A stretch of DNA of 64,000 nt from a virus. The notes beneath the pieces were generated by a model, which saw only the letters and a program-made list of their open reading frames with translations, was not told the DNA's origin and searched no databases. The translations under genes and the position numbers were made by a program. This document shows, piece by piece, positions 9,026-17,835 of the stretch (position 1 is its first letter; each line of letters starts with the position of its first letter). Where the stretch lies: the IMG/VR virus record IMGVR_UViG_3300022602_000031, positions 1 through 64,000 of that record, one strand, 5' to 3'.

Positions 9026-10386
9026 AGTGTTGTGTACCAATTGGCCAATGCCGGAAATGCTTCTGTAAAGTTTTTACCTCTGCGTTGGTCGTATTGTGTA
9101 TAAAACTTTTTAAAGTCTTGTTGTAGTACTGATTGTTCTGCGGCGCCCATATGCGGAGTTTTAACTACATCAAGATAGTCAATTAATCTTTGTAGTTGAT
9201 TGATTTCAAATTGATGTAACATCGGATCATCGCGATTAGCATCTAACCAATCTTGTAGTCTAATTTTATAGTGTGTACGCAAATTATCAGGTAGAACCAA
9301 TGGGCTCTGAAAACTAGGGAAGCGCAGGATATTCAAACTAAAGGTTGGGAAGTCTCGTCCGTATTCACGTTTCCAATTTAAACAGCAGTCTAAGAAGCTG
9401 TCTAGCGTATCTAGACACAAGGCATTAATAGTACACATCATATGGAAGCCTTCTAACTTGCCATTGGTTAGTACTTTTTCTACGTTGTTAGCCCAATCGT
9501 CCCAGACTAACCCATCACGTATGTATTCGCTTTGTTGGCTTATTGATTCATTACTGGTATACAAATGAAAATGCTTGATGCTGTGTGTAGCATCTATTAG
9601 TCGATCAATTAGATCGTCCTTGGCGCCAAGATTGCTGTTCATAGCAAACTTTATGTCTGTATTGTTGTTTTTAAACCAGTCTAGTAATCGCCAGGTATCA
9701 CCACTCATAAGAGGCTCACCGCCGGTTAGTCTGAGTTCTTTTAGTGTTCTGTGGAGGTCTGATTCCCACCATTTAAAGAAGGCATCAACATAAGGATTCT
9801 GTTGATTAAACTTGTAAAGCTGACTGCTAGAATGATTGTGAGTAAAATGATTTCTGCCATCACTAACCAATTCCACATAAGGGCCGTTGCGATCCAAATC
9901 ATTAACCCAAGTTGAGCTGAAAGCAGGGTTACAGTAGGAACAAGCAAAATTACAGGTACGATCGAATGCGATTTCCAAAGTTTGTAAATCAACGTCTGCA
10001 TTTGAATCCAATTGGTATGCGCTATCCAGGTCTTCGTCTGAATAGATAACTGTTTTATATACTCTGTCGCTGATGTTATCACGGCCTATGTCCTCTATTT
10101 TCCAGCAGTACTCGCAACCGCCTGGGCGTTCGCCTTGTTGCATTTGTTTGCGTTCGGCTTTTTTCTTTGGCGTATTATGTAGTGCTTTAGGATTATTTAT
10201 TACGTCCTCAACACTGACCTGATGTGGTAGTGGGTGATGACAACTAGTAGTTTGTCCCGATCCTAACCATATAGTAGCGTTATACCATTTTGCGCCGCAG
10301 AACGACTCTGACTTAATGTCAATTACACGGCGTTTGTATTCTAAATCTGTCTCGTTATTAGTTCTGGGCATGGTATCTACATTCAT
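9022..10386 (-). CDS. Radical SAM protein, variant family A with CxxKW module, 454 aa
   Basis: CNFACSYC (near residue 150) and LTGGEPLMS identify a radical-SAM core. The N-terminal module has CGAKW instead of CxxPW, then TSCHHPLPH instead of a CC pair, then CEYCWKIEDIGRD. It is clearly a tandem paralogue of the next gene upstream (shared ALHNT, ERPG(G/E)C, NPYVDAF(F/W) and WW segments). The replacement of one Cys by His-rich residues suggests an altered or absent auxiliary cluster (inference). The ATG at 10386 has a GGGA ribosome-binding sequence just upstream and overlaps the upstream gene by 29 nt. Confidence 0.84.
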   Translation of the reverse strand: MNVDTMPRTNNETDLEYKRRVIDIKSESFCGAKWYNATIWLGSGQTTSCHHPLPHQVSVEDVINNPKALHNTPKKKAERKQMQQGERPGGCEYCWKIEDIGRDNISDRVYKTVIYSDEDLDSAYQLDSNADVDLQTLEIAFDRTCNFACSYCNPAFSSTWVNDLDRNGPYVELVSDGRNHFTHNHSSSQLYKFNQQNPYVDAFFKWWESDLHRTLKELRLTGGEPLMSGDTWRLLDWFKNNNTDIKFAMNSNLGAKDDLIDRLIDATHSIKHFHLYTSNESISQQSEYIRDGLVWDDWANNVEKVLTNGKLEGFHMMCTINALCLDTLDSFLDCCLNWKREYGRDFPTFSLNILRFPSFQSPLVLPDNLRTHYKIRLQDWLDANRDDPMLHQFEINQLQRLIDYLDVVKTPHMGAAEQSVLQQDFKKFYTQYDQRRGKNFTEAFPALANWYTTL

Positions 10387-11743
10387 CCCAAAATTCTTTC
10401 ATTTCAGGAAAGGTTGCTAAAAAATCAGTTTGTCGACGAGTATCGTGAGCATTAAAGAAACGATAAAAGTCAGCTCGTTGTAGTTTAACATATTTTGGAT
10501 CTAAATTACAACCTTCTCGCATCCAATCTATATCACGACGCATACGTTGTACTTCGTAGTCTTTGAATCCGTGGAATGGATCGTCTGGTGTTTCTAAATT
10601 AAGTTCCATCCAGTCAGCTACACGTTCTAATACACCCGCATACACAGGTGGCAATATTTGTAGACTTTGCCAGGTCGGTGTGCGTAGTAGCGGAGTATCA
10701 AACCAAACACGTTGATATGTAGTGCTGTACTTTTTACGTAATTCAAGAATCCAATTTAATTGTCGTTGTAGTCCGAGTACACTTAGATTATTCATAGTAA
10801 TAATAAATGTAAGACTATTACGGTGCGGAATTTCTGTTAAGAATCTATTGACATTCTCGTGTAGTCGATTCATATTGAGTCCGTGCCGTATATACTCAGC
10901 GTGTCGTATGTCGCCAGAGTCTACACTAACATACTGCATAAAATGTTCAATTTGTGTAGAACATAATTGTTTTACATAGTCAAGATACTTGTTCATTAAG
11001 TTATCTTCTACACTAAAGTTACTGGTAACATTCAAATGTAATTCTGGATTAGGTAGTGCTAGTACATAGTCAAATACTCTATAGGTATTCTTGTCCATTA
11101 GTGGCTCACCACCAGTCATACGGAAATGTTTTAGTTGTGGATAAAGGGTTGGCCACCATTCCCAAAATGCATCGACATAAGGATTATCTTGGGAAGCAGG
11201 TATAGGGCGCCGATTGCCAACAAAATGGCGGGGATCATTATGTATCGTACTGGTTGGGTATCCGCCCCATCGATCCACTTCCTCCATCCACTTACTACTA
11301 AACTGAGGGCTACAATAACTACATCGCAGATTACACGCATGGTTGAAGTTAACCTCGACGTACGACGGAATAACATCCGTTTCATTTCCGGTACTTGTTC
11401 TAATTTTATCATAGTCTTCGGCCGCCCATGGCTCTCCCGATCTGTAGTGTCTGTCACTTAGGTTTCCTAAATCCTCTTGTGTCCAGCAATAACTACATTC
11501 GCCGGGACGTTCATTCTTAAGCATAATAACACGTTGCTGTTTCTTATGCTCGGTGTTGTGTAGTGCGCCAGGATTGTCTTTTAATACACTGGCGTCAATT
11601 GGATGCAATGGTGGATGGTAACAGCTATTATTTAACCCTGTGGCTAAATGTAGGCTAACCTGTTTCCACTTAGCCAAACATAAAGCAGTTCCTAGTTTTT
11701 CTTGCATCTGCTCTGCGGCAGACATAAAGTCTGATTTACTCAC
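10358..11743 (-). CDS. Radical SAM protein, variant family A with CxxKW module, 461 aa
   Basis: The core motif is CNLRCSYC and the SAM motif MTGGEPLMD. The N-terminal module reads CLAKW, NSCYHPPLH and CSYCWTQEDLG, the same variant as in the neighbouring 454-residue paralogue. The two form a tandem duplication that has diverged well beyond recent copying. The start is a GTG at 11743 (MSKSDFMSAAEQM), eight nt inside the end of the glycosyltransferase gene; an ATG six codons in is the alternative. Substrate unknown; its position directly after a glycosyltransferase suggests a sugar- or glycan-related reaction, but this is inference. Confidence 0.83.
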   Translation of the reverse strand: MSKSDFMSAAEQMQEKLGTALCLAKWKQVSLHLATGLNNSCYHPPLHPIDASVLKDNPGALHNTEHKKQQRVIMLKNERPGECSYCWTQEDLGNLSDRHYRSGEPWAAEDYDKIRTSTGNETDVIPSYVEVNFNHACNLRCSYCSPQFSSKWMEEVDRWGGYPTSTIHNDPRHFVGNRRPIPASQDNPYVDAFWEWWPTLYPQLKHFRMTGGEPLMDKNTYRVFDYVLALPNPELHLNVTSNFSVEDNLMNKYLDYVKQLCSTQIEHFMQYVSVDSGDIRHAEYIRHGLNMNRLHENVNRFLTEIPHRNSLTFIITMNNLSVLGLQRQLNWILELRKKYSTTYQRVWFDTPLLRTPTWQSLQILPPVYAGVLERVADWMELNLETPDDPFHGFKDYEVQRMRRDIDWMREGCNLDPKYVKLQRADFYRFFNAHDTRRQTDFLATFPEMKEFWDECRYHAQN

Positions 11744-12629
11744 GAACCATCGGCCCTTGATTTTTAAATGTTGATTTATAATGATGTTTGAAGAATCTGC
11801 TTTCTTCTGGATCCATATCTACTATAGATAAACTTAAACGCTTACGTAGTATATCACCAACGCTACGGCATTCATCTGCGCCATCTTTACTAAAACTTTC
11901 CCATAGTCTAGCCAGCACATCAAAATCTTGTACGTCTCGATAGTTCCAACCTTCTATCATAGTCATAAACGTACCAAGACGTGCTCCATATATTGCCCAA
12001 AAGCCGTTGTCGGCATCTGCGCCTACACTTTGCCATATACAAAGATTATCATAGTTACGATTGTTTACACGCGATTCAAATTCTGTCATATTAGGAAGAC
12101 TGCCGCGATCTAAACACATCTTAACACCTTCACGGAACCCGGCACGCCAGGCCTGAAATGGAGTAGCATTAGGATATGTTACACTATAGCAATCAGCCAT
12201 TGCCCAGTAGTTAGGATAAAAACAAAACTCTACATCATTTTCTGCCGTACCATCTGAGTTTTCGTGTGTACGCATACTGTAGATAAAATCTCTAGTCCAA
12301 CAGCTAAGTCCGCCGTTGCCATACATCAGTCCGTTAATAGCGTTGCGAGCCCGCCAGCGAAATACGCAATCGCGATTGGTATTGTCAAGAACCAATTGCA
12401 GGTTGAAAAAATTACTATCTGGAATGTTATCGCCATCAATAAGCACAAACCGGTCTGTATCACTAGCATCGGCAGCCGCTTTGTGAGCGGCATCACTACC
12501 TTTAACTCCATCGACTCGTTTGGCCCAGGGCACCATGTTTTGGATCTGTATCCAGTGTTCTTCTTTTTTAGGTTCATCGTATGTTAAGTATATACAATCT
12601 AAATCTGCTACGTCAATTAATTCGTTCAT
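11736..12629 (-). CDS. Putative GT-A glycosyltransferase, 297 aa
   Basis: A strand ending in FVLIDGDN (Asp65, Asp67) looks like the metal/nucleotide-sugar-binding DxD motif of GT-A fold enzymes, and it is followed by a second strand block with GGLSCWTRDF. The N-terminal IYLTYDEPKKEEHW is consistent with the first Rossmann-like strand. No membrane helix or signal peptide is visible, so it should act in the host cytoplasm. The ATG at 12629 overlaps the small upstream gene by 17 nt. Likely role: transfer of a sugar to DNA, to a virion protein or to a lipid-free acceptor; which one cannot be seen. Confidence 0.58.
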   Translation of the reverse strand: MNELIDVADLDCIYLTYDEPKKEEHWIQIQNMVPWAKRVDGVKGSDAAHKAAADASDTDRFVLIDGDNIPDSNFFNLQLVLDNTNRDCVFRWRARNAINGLMYGNGGLSCWTRDFIYSMRTHENSDGTAENDVEFCFYPNYWAMADCYSVTYPNATPFQAWRAGFREGVKMCLDRGSLPNMTEFESRVNNRNYDNLCIWQSVGADADNGFWAIYGARLGTFMTMIEGWNYRDVQDFDVLARLWESFSKDGADECRSVGDILRKRLSLSIVDMDPEESRFFKHHYKSTFKNQGPMVRE

Positions 12630-12963
12630 AATATTCTATATCTTGGTATTCATCGCCAGACTCTAGTATAATGCCGGCATGATTTTTTACAACTGCTAGT
12701 CCTTGTGTAGACTTGCGTAATTTTACTCGGTACTGTGCGTCAGATTCAAACTTTTTTAATTTTCCATCTACTACAGTATATCGAAAATAATTATCGTACG
12801 TTTCTTTATCAACCACAATATAAGATCCAATTATAGCAGGATCTTCTATCATTGTACAGGCCGTAATGTTGCCATCCTCATTATAGTAAAGCCTATATTC
12901 AATCGCAGGTGGCCGAATTGGTTCCAATAACCGTTCGATTTCAAGTTCAAATTCTTGATTCAT
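12613..12963 (-). CDS. Small acidic hypothetical protein, 116 aa
   Basis: I do not recognise this protein. It reads as mostly beta structure with two blocks (YRLYYNEDGNI and GSYIVVDKETYDNY) and a KHAGIILESGDEY-like end. It has no Cys motif, membrane segment or signal peptide. It overlaps the upstream glycosyltransferase-like gene by 17 nt and the downstream one by 17 nt, so it is part of the same translation chain and may be an accessory subunit of a glycosyltransferase. Confidence 0.55.
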   Translation of the reverse strand: MNQEFELEIERLLEPIRPPAIEYRLYYNEDGNITACTMIEDPAIIGSYIVVDKETYDNYFRYTVVDGKLKKFESDAQYRVKLRKSTQGLAVVKNHAGIILESGDEYQDIEYYERIN

Positions 12964-13798
12964 AGTACTCGATTAATTCTTTAGTAGCAAAATTTTTATC
13001 ATAGTAGTGTACTGGGCTTAACTGATTTAAATTGTTTATGCGAATAACATCACCTTCTTGTTCATATAAAACTGTATCCACCCAACTACGAGCATCTAAC
13101 CACCCATTGAATTCTGATTTCATATGTACAAAATTAATAAAATCCATCCCGGGCATTGTACAGGTTTCAACTCCCACTATCATTGCGGCCAGCGCATACA
13201 GTACATCAGTGCTGGGATTATCTTCTCTACAGTTTACTAAGATTTCATTTTTTATATGATGCCAGTTACGGTGTAATACTTCGGCTACTTTAAAAAAGTT
13301 AGCGCCATCACGACTGTATCTAAAATACATCAGTCCGTTATATACGTCTGGCAATTCATTGTCGTCAAACACACGCCGATATTTTCTTACACCGGATATT
13401 AAATCTCTATAGTTTCTAGCGTGTGTGCTTAAACATAAATCTTTTAATCTAAAGGCTGTCCACCAATGGTCAATACTGCGAGTAAACAGTAAGTCACTTT
13501 CTAATTTAATAGTTTCTTTAAACGGTGTGAGATTAAAAACCTGATATTCATTGCCCAGCTTCCAATTAGAGGAAGCATTATTATTGTCATAGGGAACACG
13601 AATAATATAATCAAAAACACGACGATGGCTATCATTAATTTTCTCCTCAGTTGCTGTGTCAACAATTACTGCGTATTGGTTATTCTTTTGTGTTGCTTTA
13701 ACATTAAGAGCCTGCAGATATGCCAGCTCCAAATAATCTACTGTGTCTGTGTTTTGTGCGAAAGTAACAAAACCCTGTTGTTCTTTATGTTGGCTCAA
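12947..13798 (-). CDS. GT-A glycosyltransferase-like protein with altered DxD, 283 aa
   Basis: This is a paralogue of the next gene upstream: both open with a strand like GFVTFAQNTDTVDYLELA, then a position corresponding to the DxD motif, and both have a NYHYYRE/RNWHHIKNE helix. Here the motif reads LESDLLF (Glu100-Ser-Asp102) where the partner has LDVDYLML, so metal binding may be altered. The start is a TTG at 13798; it is supported by a strong GGAGG six nt upstream (13805-13809) and by the absence of a nearby ATG. It overlaps the upstream gene by 14 nt. Confidence 0.55.
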   Translation of the reverse strand: MSQHKEQQGFVTFAQNTDTVDYLELAYLQALNVKATQKNNQYAVIVDTATEEKINDSHRRVFDYIIRVPYDNNNASSNWKLGNEYQVFNLTPFKETIKLESDLLFTRSIDHWWTAFRLKDLCLSTHARNYRDLISGVRKYRRVFDDNELPDVYNGLMYFRYSRDGANFFKVAEVLHRNWHHIKNEILVNCREDNPSTDVLYALAAMIVGVETCTMPGMDFINFVHMKSEFNGWLDARSWVDTVLYEQEGDVIRINNLNQLSPVHYYDKNFATKELIEYYESRI

Positions 13799-14603
13799 CT
13801 ATTGCCTCCACTACCTGTCGAAAGTTATCACTTTGTAAATACTCTTTGTCGATTACGTGTATATTCATACGTGGTACTACTGTAGCTGATTTATCGTAAT
13901 AGATTCTAACCTGAGTAGCAGTCGTTACAATACGTTCTATCTTTTGATCTGCTGTGTACATAGGCCACGGAATACTCTGTGATTCATTTAAGTTGTATCC
14001 ACTGAGAATATTGTTAGCAATAGCAAATGCGTAGTCATTGCGATAATTGCCTTCACGTATATTATATAATTCTCTATAGTAGTGATAATTACGTTGTATC
14101 TTTCCTACTAGATTAAACAACATTTGACTGCGTTCAGTTTTTTTAAATACAACTACTGTAGCCCATACAAATGGTAAACTAGTTTCGCCCATTTCTTCAT
14201 AGGCCGGCCCAATGTCTGTGGTGTTGTGATGCATTAATCTATAGTCTTGAACTGTGTCTGCTATTTTTAATAGACTATTGTCTAACATTAGATAGTCAAC
14301 ATCAAGCAATATAGTTGTGTCGTATGGACTTAGTTCATAGGCATTGTATCTTCCCCGATTGCGCCAGGCTATTTCTTTACCATCGTTGATTCTAAAAGTC
14401 GCACGTTCAGGATTGATACGAATTATTTGATCATAGGCAAACGTGGGCGTAGTAGTATCATCTGTTACTAAGGTAATTGGTAATTGGAGATTGTGTGCAG
14501 CCAAACGACTTGTTAGGTCAGCTATAGACACGTAGTCTACCTGCGTATTGAAGGCAAATATAATGATGCCTTTAGATTTTGCGGAGACGTTTGAGTTCGC
14601 CAT
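13785..14603 (-). CDS. GT-A glycosyltransferase-like protein (GT8-like), 272 aa
   Basis: GIIIFAFNTQVDY, LVTDD near residues 45-49 and TILLDVDYLML (Asp101, Asp103) follow the order of a GT-A nucleotide-sugar transferase. The aspartates would bind the metal and the sugar nucleotide. PFVWATVVVFKKTE near residue 145 resembles the acceptor-side strand of GT8 enzymes. The protein is soluble and lacks a signal. The ATG at 14603 lies 32 nt inside the 106-residue gene upstream. It is probably the active member of a pair with the diverged paralogue downstream. Confidence 0.6.
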   Translation of the reverse strand: MANSNVSAKSKGIIIFAFNTQVDYVSIADLTSRLAAHNLQLPITLVTDDTTTPTFAYDQIIRINPERATFRINDGKEIAWRNRGRYNAYELSPYDTTILLDVDYLMLDNSLLKIADTVQDYRLMHHNTTDIGPAYEEMGETSLPFVWATVVVFKKTERSQMLFNLVGKIQRNYHYYRELYNIREGNYRNDYAFAIANNILSGYNLNESQSIPWPMYTADQKIERIVTTATQVRIYYDKSATVVPRMNIHVIDKEYLQSDNFRQVVEAIVEPT

Positions 14604-14892
14604 GTTCTTGATGCCAACGATTCATTACTTGTTGATAATGTTCTTTACATTGTGTTGCAAAGAATTCTGGATCTATAATATGTATAGGGTTTTGGTATGT
14701 GTCTTCTAGATAAAGTGGCTCGTGTTTTGGCCAACTTGAACTGAACATTAATAACTCTGGAGTAACTTTAAACAGGCCACCATTATAAGCAAAATGCAAA
14801 TCTGTTTGGATTTTTTCACGCAAGATGCGTTTGTTAATTTGGTAATCAGTTGCCCGACGTATTTCGGCAGTGAGTTGTTCGATTTCGCTCAT
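14572..14892 (-). CDS. Hypothetical protein, 106 aa
   Basis: This is the first gene after the fibre-operon hairpin. The protein starts MSEIEQLTAEIRRATDYQIN and is charged and helical at both ends, with a short hydrophobic middle (GGLFKVTPELLMFSSSW). A Trp/Pro-rich stretch KHEPLYLEDTYQNPIHIID may bind a partner. I know of no function. It overlaps the glycosyltransferase gene downstream by 32 nt and probably leads the accessory operon. Confidence 0.6.
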   Translation of the reverse strand: MSEIEQLTAEIRRATDYQINKRILREKIQTDLHFAYNGGLFKVTPELLMFSSSWPKHEPLYLEDTYQNPIHIIDPEFFATQCKEHYQQVMNRWHQEHGELKRLRKI

Positions 14893-14902
14893 AATAGAAT
14901 AT

Positions 14903-14935
14903 AGGTGTAGACAGCTAGTATACTAGTCTACACCT
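14903..14935 (-). terminator. Hairpin between fibre operon and accessory operon
   Basis: A perfect 10-bp stem (AGGTGTAGAC / GTCTACACCT) encloses an inner palindrome CTAGTATACTAG. It lies 20 nt past the end of the last fibre gene and 10 nt before the next ATG. There is no clean U-run (ATATTCTATT follows), so it could be a weak terminator, a processing site or an mRNA-stability element. Confidence 0.5.
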
Positions 14936-14955
14936 GGAATGTCAACTACTTTGGA

Positions 14956-15975
14956 TTAAGAGATTGTTACAGTACCCCAAGTATTACTTAGGTTTGTAGT
15001 TTCTGGATAAACAATATCAACGCGATGATTGATAGTGATGTTAGTACTATCGTTAAAGTACCAATAGTTGCTGTAGTTTACACCACCGGTTTCTTTTTGT
15101 GAACCTTGTGAACCTTGTGGGTTACTGGTTGTGTAGTCACCGTCGGCACGTGTAGCAGATACATAGGTAAAGGTAAAGTACAGTACGCTTCCGCGGTCTT
15201 GGTTTAGACCCTGTGTACCATTGCTGGATACCTGTAGAGTACAATAGTCTCCAGAGTATGTGCTGTTGGTACTAGTAATTTGTGATAGTGTTTGTGGACT
15301 AGTAGTCATTTCGTAATAGCCAACGTTGGTAGTATTGGTATTAACTGTGCCACCGCTACCTTGACGTCCTGCATTGGTATGTGCTCGAAATGTTGTAAAG
15401 CTACCAAAGTTTGTACCAATTAGAGTTACTAAGTCGCCTGAACGGCTTGTACCGTCACCGTTTGATACTGAGGTGATAACAAAGTTAATCTGGCCGCCGG
15501 CATTAAAGAAATAACGAGCCTGATCAGCAGAAGCAAATGTTATAGTACGAGTAAATGAGTCTGAATATTGAGTTGGAGCATTGCCGTGTACATAGTTTGG
15601 GCTGTAGGTGCTACCTGTAGTTGTTGTACCTTGGGTACTATTAAACAACAAACGATTGTTCCAGGCAGTAGTCAAACTGCTTTGTAATGTGCTTAGATAG
15701 TTAATAGTCTGACCAGATGTAACAGCACTAATACCAGATCCACTACCGCCTTGGTGTGTGTAAACTGAATTTAATGTATTAATCAATTGTGCCCATTGTG
15801 TAGCAGTAACAGTACCGGTTTGACTAACTGTAGGAATTAAAGTTTGACCGTAACCGTTATCATACTGTCCGCCAGCCCAGATAGCATTAAGAGTATTTGC
15901 TGCCGTGCTATTCTGAACGTCGACTAGTGTGTTATAGTCGCTTGCCTGAATTAGGCCTAATTGTTGGTACGCCAT
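14956..15975 (-). CDS. Putative tail-fibre/adhesin structural protein, 339 aa
   Basis: The protein is very rich in Thr, Ser, Asn and Gly, with little Lys and one Cys, as is usual for extracellular phage fibres. It begins MAYQQLGLIQASDYN and the C-terminal part is beta-rich and ends NHRVDIVYPETTNLSNTWGTVTIS. No enzymatic motif is seen. It is the last gene of the fibre operon and begins 12 nt after the preceding fibre gene. A near-consensus late element (GATAAATT, 15984-15991) overlaps the junction but has one mismatch. A host-recognition tip or whisker protein is the likeliest role. Confidence 0.6.
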   Translation of the reverse strand: MAYQQLGLIQASDYNTLVDVQNSTAANTLNAIWAGGQYDNGYGQTLIPTVSQTGTVTATQWAQLINTLNSVYTHQGGSGSGISAVTSGQTINYLSTLQSSLTTAWNNRLLFNSTQGTTTTGSTYSPNYVHGNAPTQYSDSFTRTITFASADQARYFFNAGGQINFVITSVSNGDGTSRSGDLVTLIGTNFGSFTTFRAHTNAGRQGSGGTVNTNTTNVGYYEMTTSPQTLSQITSTNSTYSGDYCTLQVSSNGTQGLNQDRGSVLYFTFTYVSATRADGDYTTSNPQGSQGSQKETGGVNYSNYWYFNDSTNITINHRVDIVYPETTNLSNTWGTVTIS

Positions 15976-15987
15976 ATTTCTTATTTC

Positions 15988-17835
15988 CTATGAATTTATC
16001 TTTACAATAGCTTCAATTGTACATTCTTCTTCGCTATGCTTGTCAACCAAACTGCGTCCAATGACATTGAATGCTGTAATTTCTGATGTTTTTCCTGCTC
16101 TTGCACGACCTTGCCCGGCACTGACCAAACGATCGCCTTTGGCAACAAACCCAATTACTCTAACTGGAACACGTCCGCTCATTGCTACAGGTGGGTGAGT
16201 TAAATTGTCGCCAGCCCCAGAATTCATCAAATAGGCTGCATTAGTACTTATGACACCAAAAACTTTATCACTTAATTCCTCAACCACTTGAGTAATTTCG
16301 TATAGTCCGCCCATTTCTACAACGGTACCTGGAGCATACTCTGCGTCTGCATGGAAGCGTTCTGCCAAGTCGGCGTATTGTGCGTGAATAGCAGTACCGT
16401 AAATGTTGTTGAACCAATTTGACACACTACCTAGGTTACTTGCTAAGTTAGCACTTGGTGTAACGTTACCAGTTACCACAGTATTGAATACTGTTAGTGT
16501 AGCTGTGTTGTTTAAGAATAGATTTGATGTAACGTTTACGTTTGCGGCATTAACAGTAGGAGATGTAGTAATCGATCTTGATACTAGATTGCCGGCCGCA
16601 ACGTTTGATACTACACTTAAATTAGCGCCAGCGGTAATATTACCAGATGTAATTACCTGGTTAACGATAGCGGCATTGGCATACATACCGTTCCAGAACG
16701 CTGTACTAGAACCTAGGTTAATAACTGCGTTTGATGCCGGAATAATACCAGGACTGACACCAGTTGCTCCAACTGTTACTGTTGTAAATGTTGCTGAACT
16801 TGGTGTGTTAAAACCAATTACTGTGCTGTCTAGGTAACCAAACGTGATACTTGCGTTAGCACCAGTGGTTGCAATTTCTGCGCCATTGTAGTAGGCTCTT
16901 CCATACAAATTGGTTGTACCGTTTGTGCTTAAATTGTAAATGTTACCAAGTTGTGTAATATTTTGTTGTGCGGAAGTTAATAGTGTTCCGTTAAATCCAG
17001 TGCTGGTTGTAATACCACCTGCGGCTGTAATTGTTGTGGCATTTAGTGTGCCAACTGTGGCCAACGTAGCACTAACGTTACCAGTTAACGAACCAGTGAT
17101 ACCACCAGTTGCTGAAATAGGACCAGTAATAGTTGCTGAACTACCAGCAATAGCGCCTGCTTGTATACCACCGTTGTTGTCACGTAATACTAGGTTACCA
17201 GCAAGAGGAGCAACACTTTGATTGCTTAGACCCATAGCCGGAACGTTTGTACTGTTCCAGTTCATACCGGCAACAATAGTGGTAAATCCAGGAGTAACTG
17301 TACTAAAGTTTTCATACGCAAAAATAGCGTAAACTAAACCTTTAATTCTAAATTGAATAATTGTGTGAACCTGACCTGCTGTGTCAGTTAATAAACTAGG
17401 AACTACACCAGAGTCGCCTGTTGCTGTAGTTGCGGCTGGTCCGATTGTAACAAACTTGCTACCGTCATATACTTTTAACTGTCCGTTTGTGTTATCAAAC
17501 CATAAGTCGCCGCCGCCTTTAGTTAAATCAGATGGGGGTGCACTAGCAGGAGCACTTGTAGCACCTGTTGAAATTTTCCAACTTGAGCCAGTGTATACTT
17601 TTAATACATTATTTGTAGTGTCCCACCATAATTGTCCTGCTAAAGGATTACTTGGACTTTGGCTAAACGCAAAGTTCTCTAATAATTTTACAAAGTTATC
17701 GTTTAAAAACTGGCCATAACCAGCGTAATTTTTACCAATTAAAACTAGGCTGGAATGGGTGGTATCTACTGTACCATCGCTAAGACCGCCTGGGATTAAT
17801 GATGTACCAGAGGTTAGGTTAATTGTGTATGACAT
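15988..17835 (-). CDS. Tail-fibre protein, paralogue with shared N-terminal anchor, 615 aa
   Basis: The N-terminal ~190 residues (NYAGYGQFLNDNFVKLLENFA, then GQLWWDTTNNVLKVYTGSSW and DLWFDNTNGQLKVYDGSKF) match those of the other two long fibres in this window, so this is probably the baseplate-attaching domain. The middle is a repetitive Thr/Asn/Gly-rich beta rod with GNVTSN-like repeats. The C-terminus has YADLAERFHADAEYAPGTVV followed by a small beta domain, a cap seen in many phage fibres and resembling the region around intramolecular chaperones. A late promoter and an AAGGA ribosome-binding site precede the ATG. Confidence 0.78.
   Translation of the reverse strand: MSYTINLTSGTSLIPGGLSDGTVDTTHSSLVLIGKNYAGYGQFLNDNFVKLLENFAFSQSPSNPLAGQLWWDTTNNVLKVYTGSSWKISTGATSAPASAPPSDLTKGGGDLWFDNTNGQLKVYDGSKFVTIGPAATTATGDSGVVPSLLTDTAGQVHTIIQFRIKGLVYAIFAYENFSTVTPGFTTIVAGMNWNSTNVPAMGLSNQSVAPLAGNLVLRDNNGGIQAGAIAGSSATITGPISATGGITGSLTGNVSATLATVGTLNATTITAAGGITTSTGFNGTLLTSAQQNITQLGNIYNLSTNGTTNLYGRAYYNGAEIATTGANASITFGYLDSTVIGFNTPSSATFTTVTVGATGVSPGIIPASNAVINLGSSTAFWNGMYANAAIVNQVITSGNITAGANLSVVSNVAAGNLVSRSITTSPTVNAANVNVTSNLFLNNTATLTVFNTVVTGNVTPSANLASNLGSVSNWFNNIYGTAIHAQYADLAERFHADAEYAPGTVVEMGGLYEITQVVEELSDKVFGVISTNAAYLMNSGAGDNLTHPPVAMSGRVPVRVIGFVAKGDRLVSAGQGRARAGKTSEITAFNVIGRSLVDKHSEEECTIEAIVKINS

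Noticed and set aside
11131-11461. Opposed 108-codon frames on both strands within a radical-SAM gene
   Set aside because: Both lie inside the 461-residue radical-SAM gene, which has intact motifs across this stretch.
16403-16837. Plus-strand frame of 144 codons opposite the 615-residue fibre
   Set aside because: Same reason: a shadow of repetitive GNVT-type codons; no independent evidence.
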